Source: Bacteriovoracaceae bacterium
GTDB taxonomy: Bacteria; Bdellovibrionota; UBA1018
Reading direction: 5' to 3'
Length of the DNA stretch: 12,611 bases
Assembly: GCA_023250755.1 (NCBI GenBank)
Contig: JAHFAC010000020.1
Span: forward strand, 1 to 12,611
Shown here: piece by piece, positions 7,983-12,611 of the stretch
How positions within the stretch are numbered: the stretch's first letter is position 1
Layout: each line of letters begins with the position of its first letter
Notes under the pieces: model-generated
What the model saw: only the letters and a program-made list of their open reading frames with translations
Database searches by the model: none
What the model was told of the DNA's origin: nothing
Made by a program: the position numbers and the translations under genes

Positions 7983-8624
7983 ATGTTGTATCGATTTAAG
8001 AAACGGAAGTCTGAATCGGATGGATCATCTCTCGAATGCATTTCTGGCGGCGCTAAAAAAGTCCTCCCGAAAGCGCTATTTGAAGCCTTTAAAAAGGGGG
8101 AGGAGTGGGCTTTCTCTAAAATCTATTTGATTTATAAGAATCCTATTTTGAGATATGTCTCCCAAAGAGTGGGTGATCAGGAGATTGTGAATGACCTGGG
8201 TCAGGAGATTTTTTTAAAAGCACACCGCTTTCGGAGTTCCTATCAATCGCAATACACTTTCTCTACTTGGCTGTGGACTATCGCAAGAAACACGGTTTCT
8301 GATTGGTATAGAAAGCATTCTAGAGGCGAGTGGATGGAGAGCTCAAATCCAGAAGACTCTTTGTTTTTTGAGGAAAAATTTTCAACTCCTGAGCCGAACG
8401 CAGAAATTTTGCTTGAACGAGAAGCCGAAAGGCAGGGCTTTATGCAGTTGCTGGAAAAGCTCACGGATCTTCAAAAAAAGGTTCTCTGGATGCGAGTGAT
8501 CCATCAACTTTCTTATCAAGAGATCGCAAAAAAGCTCGGTCTGAGCCTTTCTGCGGTGAAGTGCCTGGTCTACCGCTCTAAAAAAGCTTTGAGTGAGATG
8601 GGATGTTCTCCTGTATTTGCATGA
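7983..8624 (+). CDS. ECF-type RNA polymerase sigma factor (sigma-70 family)
   Basis: This is predicted to direct RNA polymerase to a specific promoter set. Of 213 residues, about 42-112 form the sigma-2 domain, with DLGQEIFLKAH (71-81) for core binding and FSTWLWTIARN (93-103) for -10 recognition. An acidic linker (about 114-150) leads to the sigma-4 domain (about 153-205), whose helix-turn-helix LSYQEIAKKLGLSLSAVKCL (176-195) reads the -35 element. Regions 1 and 3 are absent, as in ECF sigma factors. About 40 extra residues precede sigma-2. ATG 7983 is preceded two codons earlier by an in-frame stop, so no upstream start exists, and there is no ribosome-binding site. No anti-sigma factor is recognisable beside it. 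It diverges from the metzincin lipoprotein, a plausible but unproved target, and a TetR-type regulator follows 82 bp later. Confidence 0.9.
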   Translation: MLYRFKKRKSESDGSSLECISGGAKKVLPKALFEAFKKGEEWAFSKIYLIYKNPILRYVSQRVGDQEIVNDLGQEIFLKAHRFRSSYQSQYTFSTWLWTIARNTVSDWYRKHSRGEWMESSNPEDSLFFEEKFSTPEPNAEILLEREAERQGFMQLLEKLTDLQKKVLWMRVIHQLSYQEIAKKLGLSLSAVKCLVYRSKKALSEMGCSPVFA

Positions 8625-8652
8625 TTTGGGTGTTGGACAGAAACTTTGAACT

Positions 8653-8704
8653 TTCAATCAGAAAATTCTCTACAGCCGGAGGGAGCTGGATTAAACTGAT
8701 TGAA
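8653..8704. repeat. 9-bp inverted repeat in the TetR-type leader
   Basis: TTCAATCAG (8653-8661) is the exact reverse complement of CTGATTGAA (8696-8704), with 34 bases between. The enclosed stretch contains CAGC...GCTG (8673-8676, 8685-8688) with the purine-rich GGAGGGA in its loop. The right arm ends two bases before the TetR-type ATG. It may be a pair of regulator half-sites or an RNA structure affecting translation; neither is proved. Confidence 0.4.
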
Positions 8705-8706
8705 CC

Positions 8707-9303
8707 ATGGCAAGAAAACAAAAACTTGATCTCGACGCATTGCTGACTAAAATCGTAGAGCTTCTCTTGCGTCATTCGCCCCAAGAACTTAGTTTTTCGA
8801 GAGTATCGCGCTTAACAAGGGTTCCCCGGTCTACCTTGTACTATTATTTTGGGAGTTCACGTGAAGCGATGATTGAGCAAGCTGTGAAATTTTGGATGGA
8901 AAAATTCGTCCAACTCATGACTTTGACAAAGACCTCAGACTATTCGGACTGGGAGAGCTTTCAAGAGGCTAGGCTCAAGTCTTCAACTCAGCTGGTTCAG
9001 AAATACCCGTGGGCCCCTCACCTTTATTTTAGATATCGTAATGATCCAGGAAAGTTGGGAGACAGGATTCGTCAAATTGAAATCGAATATGTAAACAGGC
9101 TCGCTTCATCCTGGAAGAACTATGCCGGCAAGCCCGCCGACGTTCTAGCGGTCCGTCTTTCAAGTTATCTCAAGCTGGGGCTTCTTTGGGGTCTTGCTGT
9201 AGATGGCTCGCTTTGGTTTACGGGAGCTGATGAAACGGCGATTTATCGTGTTGTGGATGTGATGACTCGGGCATCAACTGAAATTATGAGTAAGGAATTT
9301 TGA
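8707..9303 (+). CDS. TetR/AcrR-family transcriptional regulator
   Basis: This is a predicted dimeric DNA-binding repressor of 198 residues. The amino-terminal helix-turn-helix covers about 29-55, SFSRVSRLTRVPRSTLYYYF followed by GSSREAM, which has the TetR recognition-helix pattern (usually TLYYHF). The remaining all-helical part is the ligand-binding and dimerisation domain. It is too divergent to suggest a ligand. An in-frame TGA (8701-8703) sits just before ATG 8707, so this is the first possible ATG. The only strong Shine-Dalgarno-like sequence (GGAGGGAG, 8678-8685) is about 21 bases upstream, too far for normal use. A weak promoter, TCTACA-N17-TAAACT (8669-8697), would again give a leaderless mRNA. 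It may otherwise be co-transcribed with the sigma factor 82 bp upstream. A 9-bp inverted repeat flanks the leader and is a candidate autoregulatory site. Confidence 0.88.
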   Translation: MARKQKLDLDALLTKIVELLLRHSPQELSFSRVSRLTRVPRSTLYYYFGSSREAMIEQAVKFWMEKFVQLMTLTKTSDYSDWESFQEARLKSSTQLVQKYPWAPHLYFRYRNDPGKLGDRIRQIEIEYVNRLASSWKNYAGKPADVLAVRLSSYLKLGLLWGLAVDGSLWFTGADETAIYRVVDVMTRASTEIMSKEF

Positions 9304-9318
9304 TCAGCGGTCCTTTGA

Positions 9319-10839
9319 TTATGCCGCTTTTTGTTCCCCATCTTCTAGGGCTGCTTTCTTTGGCACGAGTCTTTCTGAAATAATTTTCAGCTCACCGGCA
9401 TTTCCGGATTCATGATATTCGGCGTCTTGGTTGACATTCCATAGATCATATATTTTTTTGCCTGCCATAATATTTTCAGCGCAGAGCATGGCGGTCATCA
9501 TGGCATGATCTTGGTTGTTGTATTTATGCATTCCATTTCTGCCGATTAAATGCAGAGTGGGGAATCTTGATTCAAGTTCAGATTTTACCTTTTCTACATG
9601 ATTTGAATACTCTTCGTCATAAACCGGATAAGCCTTTTTTTGTCTGACTACGCAGCCGTCGAGGATGTCCTCCGCCATTGCGAGCCCTATGAGCTGGAGC
9701 TCTTTTTTGGCAAGCTCAATGAGTTTTGCGTCATCTGAAGCCCAGAGGCCGTCGCCTTCAAAGCAAAAATATTCTAGGCCATAGCAGCAGAGCGAAGGAT
9801 TTGGGACGAGTTCAGGCGACCAGGATTTGAAGTTTTGAACCCTTCCGACCGTGACTTTTGGGTCGTGAATGTAAATCCAGTTATCATCAAAAAGATTTCT
9901 ATCCTTTAGGATGACGGCGACAGTGACGAAATCTCGATATTTTAGCGAATTTGCTGATTTTAAGGTTTGAGGAGTTAGGCTGGGATGTAAACCGGTGGCC
10001 AGATCTCGTATTGCCGCAGTAGAGATGAGGTGATGAGATTCAATGAATTCTGTTTTTCCATTTCCGTCTTTGTAAGTGACTTTCCAAAGTTTCGATTGAG
10101 CGTCATAAGCGGAGTGCGTGACGGTTTTACCCATCTCGATTTTTCCGCCCATGGCTTTGATTCGCTCTGCACAAGTTTCCCACATCATCCCGGGGCCTTT
10201 GCGAGGATAGCGAAATGAATCAATTAAGGTTTTAATCATTTTATCCCTAGACTTGGGTTTTGGCTTGAGCGCATTAATCACGGCAGAGAAGAGAGAAAGT
10301 CCTTTGATTCTTTGAGCGGCCCAGTCGGCTGAAATTTCTTTGCAGTTCATGCCCCAGACTTTTTCTGTGTAAGTTTTAAAGAAAATATTGAACAATCTTT
10401 TTCCAAATTGATTACTGACCCAGTCCTCGAAGTTTTTTGGGTTCTTAACCGGCAGTAATTGATACAGGGAGTAGGAGAGGACGCAGAGGATGGATTCTAA
10501 AATGCCCAATTTGAACAACGCTTCCATGGGCTTCAGTGGGTATGAAAAAAATTTACCTCGATAGTAAATCCTTGAAGATCTGGGTCGATGAAGCATGTCA
10601 TTGGGGAGTATTTCTGTCCAAAAATCTTCCACTTCTTTTGATTTTGAGAAAAATCGATGACCGCCAATGTCAAAACGAAAGTCTTTGTATTTGACCGTCT
10701 TTGAGATTCCTCCTACATAAATAGGATCTGCTTCTAAAACTGTAACGGGTACGCCCTTTTTTGATAAAAGATAGGCGGCGGTAAGCCCTGCTGGTCCTGC
10801 TCCGATGATCGTGACACGCTTGGATTCTGTTTGGCTCAT
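9319..10839 (-). CDS. FAD-dependent oxidoreductase, UDP-galactopyranose-mutase/amine-oxidase superfamily
   Basis: This is a predicted flavoprotein of 506 residues. It opens with an ADP-binding Rossmann motif, [15 protein letters not shown] (11-25), with the acidic end of strand 2 at LEAD (35-38). GGISKT (43-48) and [10 protein letters not shown] (57-66) follow. The middle contains [11 protein letters not shown] (153-163) and [13 protein letters not shown] (171-183). The C-terminal FAD-contact region reads [19 protein letters not shown] (433-451), like the last motif of UDP-galactopyranose mutases. From memory, close relatives are annotated as protoporphyrinogen-oxidase-like or mutase-like enzymes near polysaccharide genes. 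The reaction here is unknown and no glycosyltransferase is adjacent. I chose ATG 10839 because the FAD motif begins right after it. An in-frame start at 11055 would add 72 residues unlike the family and has no ribosome site; AGGGG (10850-10854) lies ten bases upstream of 10839. It converges with the TetR-type gene. Confidence 0.88.
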   Translation of the reverse strand: MSQTESKRVTIIGAGPAGLTAAYLLSKKGVPVTVLEADPIYVGGISKTVKYKDFRFDIGGHRFFSKSKEVEDFWTEILPNDMLHRPRSSRIYYRGKFFSYPLKPMEALFKLGILESILCVLSYSLYQLLPVKNPKNFEDWVSNQFGKRLFNIFFKTYTEKVWGMNCKEISADWAAQRIKGLSLFSAVINALKPKPKSRDKMIKTLIDSFRYPRKGPGMMWETCAERIKAMGGKIEMGKTVTHSAYDAQSKLWKVTYKDGNGKTEFIESHHLISTAAIRDLATGLHPSLTPQTLKSANSLKYRDFVTVAVILKDRNLFDDNWIYIHDPKVTVGRVQNFKSWSPELVPNPSLCCYGLEYFCFEGDGLWASDDAKLIELAKKELQLIGLAMAEDILDGCVVRQKKAYPVYDEEYSNHVEKVKSELESRFPTLHLIGRNGMHKYNNQDHAMMTAMLCAENIMAGKKIYDLWNVNQDAEYHESGNAGELKIISERLVPKKAALEDGEQKAA

Positions 10840-10874
10840 AAATGGAGTACCCCTGTTTCCTAAACAAAATCGGT

Positions 10875-10913
10875 AAAATTTGAAAAAGGCTTGAGTAAAA
10901 TTTTTCAAATTTT
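10875..10913. repeat. 13-bp AT-rich inverted repeat in the oxidoreductase leader
   Basis: AAAATTTGAAAAA (10875-10887) and TTTTTCAAATTTT (10901-10913) are perfect reverse complements separated by 13 bases. A second copy of part of the right arm (TTTTCAAAA, 10911-10919) follows. The element lies 36 bases upstream of the chosen oxidoreductase start. It could be an operator or an mRNA hairpin. The rest of the 270-bp gap (10840-11109) shows only promoter-like TTGACT boxes, one on each strand (11061-11066 and 10941-10946). Confidence 0.5.
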
Positions 10914-11060
10914 TCAAAACTTTGTGAGCGCTGTTTAGAGAGTCAACGTGCCACCAGGCCGGAGCCAAATAAATCCTGATTAATTTTGTCTTGCTTTTTT
11001 TCGTGCTCGAATCGATATTTTTACCCGGCATGGCATTTGCTGTTATCTCCCCCATCTCTG

Positions 11061-11090
11061 TTGACTTGGGTCACAGAGCAAACCTAAATC
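11061..11090 (+). promoter_or_regulatory. Possible promoter of the exported-protein cluster
   Basis: TTGACT (11061-11066) is a good -35 box. The -10 candidate TAAATC (11085-11090) is weak, with an 18-base spacer. Placed here, it would start RNA just before the AAGGGG ribosome-binding site at 11097-11102. The nearby better match TATAAG (11094-11099) overlaps that site and would remove it from the mRNA. Confidence 0.3.
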
Positions 11091-11109
11091 ACTTATAAGG
11101 GGAAAGAAA

Positions 11110-11580
11110 ATGAAATCAAAACGTTTGGTGATGAGTGTTTTAACTCTATTTTTATTGATGCCAATGAGTGCAGCGTTGGCGGACCATCAAGGAGGGGGTG
11201 ATGTAGTCAGCCATCTTGCTACAGAAGCCCAAGAGCTCGACTCTTTGGTTCGTTACTCTTATCTTCGTTGGAATGTAAAATCAGCAGTTTCGAGTTTTGC
11301 AATCGAAGCGAATCGACTCCAAAGCGTTTGTCGGGGATTTTCAAACGGGGGCGAGCCTAACGGTAGAGAGCCTAACAGCGGAGAGCCCAACAGCGTCACT
11401 GAGCCTTTGGATCACAATGGCGGCGACCAGGGGTGCGATCTCCAGCTCTCTCGGACCGTGAGGGCTTTTTCTCCCGTTGAGCGTTACCTTTACGACGCAT
11501 ATTATGATTTTAATCAGATTTATAATCAGTATGTCTCGGTTCGAGAGGCACTCAATGTCGTCCGATCGACAATTCATTGA
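11110..11580 (+). CDS. Exported protein of unknown family with short GEPN repeats
   Basis: I do not recognise this 156-residue protein. A clear Sec signal peptide (basic MKSKR start, hydrophobic core, ALA at 22-24) predicts cleavage before Asp25, giving a mature protein of about 132 residues in the periplasm or outside. The amino-terminal half (33-72) and the C-terminal part (115-152) look helical, the latter with many tyrosines and Asn/Gln. Between them is a low-complexity loop with repeated EPN triplets (about 80-99), encoded by 15-bp tandem repeats. Two cysteines, 74 and 109, flank the loop and could form a disulphide across it. AAGGGG (11097-11102) lies seven bases before ATG. It is divergent from the oxidoreductase and followed after 65 bp by another exported protein. 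The role is unknown. Confidence 0.8.
   Translation: MKSKRLVMSVLTLFLLMPMSAALADHQGGGDVVSHLATEAQELDSLVRYSYLRWNVKSAVSSFAIEANRLQSVCRGFSNGGEPNGREPNSGEPNSVTEPLDHNGGDQGCDLQLSRTVRAFSPVERYLYDAYYDFNQIYNQYVSVREALNVVRSTIH
11347..11406 (+). repeat. 15-bp tandem repeat inside the exported-protein gene
   Basis: Three in-frame 15-bp units (11347-11361, 11362-11376, 11377-11391) encode GGEPN, GREPN and SGEPN. A degenerate fourth unit (11392-11406) encodes SVTEP. The unit length is a multiple of three, so gain or loss of copies would change loop length without breaking the frame. Confidence 0.75.
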
Positions 11581-11645
11581 TCCATGTCTGAATGGACTTA
11601 CTTTCTTAGCTAATTTTTTTAACTCAAACACGAAGGAGATCATTT

Positions 11646-11933
11646 ATGAAAAAAAGCATTGTTTTAGGATTGATGGCGATTTTAATGCCTTTATCAGTAT
11701 TCGCTCATGGTGACAAAGTTGGTGTCACCCAGCACGCGATCGAGACTGTACTAGAGAAATTTAAAAAAGAGGAGGCAACTCAAGTTGAAAAATTTCTTGG
11801 AGTTAAGGCATGGCCAGATGGGCAAAAAGTACAGGTTAAAGTTTATTTGCCAAATAGCACCTTTATCCAATATGGCTGTTCTGAGCATGAAATGAATGGC
11901 GAAGAAATGGTGATGTGCGATAAAGCTCAGTAG
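11646..11933 (+). CDS. Small exported protein of unknown family
   Basis: This is a 95-residue protein with a strong Sec signal peptide: MKKS start, hydrophobic core (about 5-17) and VFA at 18-20, cleaved before His21. The mature protein of about 75 residues has a charged helix (about 29-50, Lys/Glu-rich). Next comes a predicted beta stretch, KVQVKVYLPN (61-70), and a C-terminal segment with two cysteines (78 and 91) and the acidic HEMNGEEM (81-88). A disulphide between the cysteines is likely in the periplasm. I cannot assign a family or function. AAGGAG (11633-11638) stands seven bases before ATG, one of the best ribosome sites in the window, so high expression is plausible. It lies 65 bp after another exported protein and is followed by a perfect hairpin. 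Confidence 0.8.
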   Translation: MKKSIVLGLMAILMPLSVFAHGDKVGVTQHAIETVLEKFKKEEATQVEKFLGVKAWPDGQKVQVKVYLPNSTFIQYGCSEHEMNGEEMVMCDKAQ

Positions 11934-11937
11934 ATTT

Positions 11938-11974
11938 TCATGAGAGGCAAGTGCACCAAACTTGCCTCTCATGA
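11938..11974 (+). terminator. Perfect 14-15-bp hairpin after the 95-residue protein gene
   Basis: CATGAGAGGCAAGT (11939-11952) and ACTTGCCTCTCATG (11960-11973) pair perfectly around a 7-base loop; a T-A pair can be added outside. It begins five bases after the stop codon. A run of seven T (11988-11994) lies 14 bases past the stem, too far for a standard intrinsic terminator. It may be a terminator, an attenuator before the cytochrome gene, or a 3'-end stabiliser. Confidence 0.6.
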
Positions 11975-12010
11975 TTTACCTAAGGCATTTTTTTCGTAAG
12001 GAGGTGTTCT

Positions 12011-12523
12011 GTGTATTTAAAAACAAGAAATAATCACTGGTTTTGTTTTGGATTGGTTACTCTTTTATTTCTCGTTTTAAATATAAGCTGTAATCAAAAA
12101 ACAGCGGAGCCCACACAAGAAGCAAAAAAGCAGGACGAAGAGTCCCCGCTTCCATCTTACCAAATCCCTCTTCAGCCGACCTTTGTTTCGATCCGTGAGA
12201 ATATTCTGGCCACTTCCTCCATCCGTGGAAAATGTCTTAGTTGCCATAGCGGATCCAAACCGGCACACCATCTCGATTTATCTACTTACGAAAAAATCGT
12301 AAAAAATTCCCATCTTCCGCCTCTTCTCGTGCCAGGCAAGCCAGAGGACAGCGTGCTTTACACTTCCTGCGCTAAGGGTGAAATGCCCAAAGGAGGAGGA
12401 GCCAAACTCACTCAGCAAGAGCTCAATGCGCTCTACGATTGGATTAAAGAAGGCGCTAAAGATGAAAACGGAAATCCTGCACCCACCCCTGAGCCTACCG
12501 GTGAGCCCGGTGATGGGGATTAG
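12011..12523 (+). CDS. Lipoprotein-type c-type cytochrome with one haem site
   Basis: This is a predicted exported electron-transfer protein of 170 residues. The signal region (11-26) is strongly hydrophobic and ends at Cys27; the lipobox is imperfect (NISC, Asn at -3), so lipidation is likely but not certain. A charged linker precedes the haem motif CLSCH (75-79), with Cys75 and Cys78 for thioether bonds and His79 as axial ligand. LLVPGKPEDSVLYT (105-118) and GEMPKGGGAKLTQQELNALYDW (123-144) follow in the pattern of small cytochrome c domains, which makes Met125 the likely distal ligand. An additional Cys120 and a Pro/Gly/Glu-rich tail (156-170) are unusual. GTG 12011 is preceded by the near-perfect site AAGGAGGTG (11998-12006). 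The redox partner is unknown. The sequence after the stop (12524-12611) shows nothing recognisable. Confidence 0.86.
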   Translation: MYLKTRNNHWFCFGLVTLLFLVLNISCNQKTAEPTQEAKKQDEESPLPSYQIPLQPTFVSIRENILATSSIRGKCLSCHSGSKPAHHLDLSTYEKIVKNSHLPPLLVPGKPEDSVLYTSCAKGEMPKGGGAKLTQQELNALYDWIKEGAKDENGNPAPTPEPTGEPGDGD

Positions 12524-12611
12524 CTCTATCCTACTAATTTGATGACCGAGGGATTTTTTCCAAAAGTACACGAATTCTACAAAAATAGATGCTCTTTGTA
12601 TGATATTGCTT

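Noticed and set aside
11094..11099. TATAAG as -10 box for the exported-protein cluster
   Set aside because: Transcription would begin at or after the ribosome-binding site, leaving the well-placed AAGGGG unused, and no -35 box sits at the right distance.
11988..11994. T-run as the end of a classical intrinsic terminator
   Set aside because: It is 14 bases from the stem end; a standard terminator has the T-run directly after the stem.
12278..12571. 97-codon minus-strand frame over the cytochrome gene
   Set aside because: The plus-strand frame has a haem motif, signal peptide and excellent ribosome site; the reverse frame has no recognisable feature.

Overview
The window looks like an ordinary chromosomal stretch of a Gram-negative bacterium with moderate GC. 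The evidence is a class-2 (membrane-type) dihydroorotate dehydrogenase, two lipoprotein signal peptides, two further exported proteins and a periplasmic-type haem c protein. The mixture of housekeeping genes, a mitochondrial-like acyl-CoA dehydrogenase and many small exported proteins of unknown family would suit a Bdellovibrionota- or deltaproteobacteria-like lineage. That placement is inference; no rRNA or other decisive marker is present.

Left part (1-6908), housekeeping. On the minus strand an RsmB/NOP-type m5C RNA methyltransferase is coupled by a TAATG overlap to pyrD, which runs off the left edge. Divergent from it is a medium-chain-type acyl-CoA dehydrogenase. This gene converges on a second minus-strand pair: a hotdog thioesterase coupled by an ATGA overlap to the ribosome-assembly GTPase rsgA. 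Divergent from that pair is leuS, complete and with its catalytic motifs intact. A long hairpin follows leuS.

Middle part (6909-9303), surface protein and regulators. A minus-strand lipoprotein carries a metzincin zinc-protease motif and starts with TTG behind a strong Shine-Dalgarno site. Divergent from it is an ECF-type sigma factor, followed by a TetR-type regulator. Both regulators lack a correctly spaced ribosome-binding site. A sigma70-like promoter sits so close to the sigma-factor ATG that a leaderless mRNA is predicted.

Right part (9304-12611). An FAD-dependent oxidoreductase of the UDP-galactopyranose-mutase/amine-oxidase superfamily lies on the minus strand, with an AT-rich 13-bp inverted repeat in its leader. 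Divergent from it are three small exported proteins in a row: an unrecognised protein with a short tandem repeat, an unrecognised 95-residue protein, and a lipoprotein with one CXXCH haem site. A perfect 14-bp hairpin separates the last two.

No tRNA, rRNA, CRISPR array, transposase or phage gene was seen, and no gap without a gene exceeds 300 bases. I do not see a convincing new multi-gene system. The most worthwhile leads are the exported-protein cluster, the metzincin lipoprotein beside a sigma factor, and the unusual translation-start regions.
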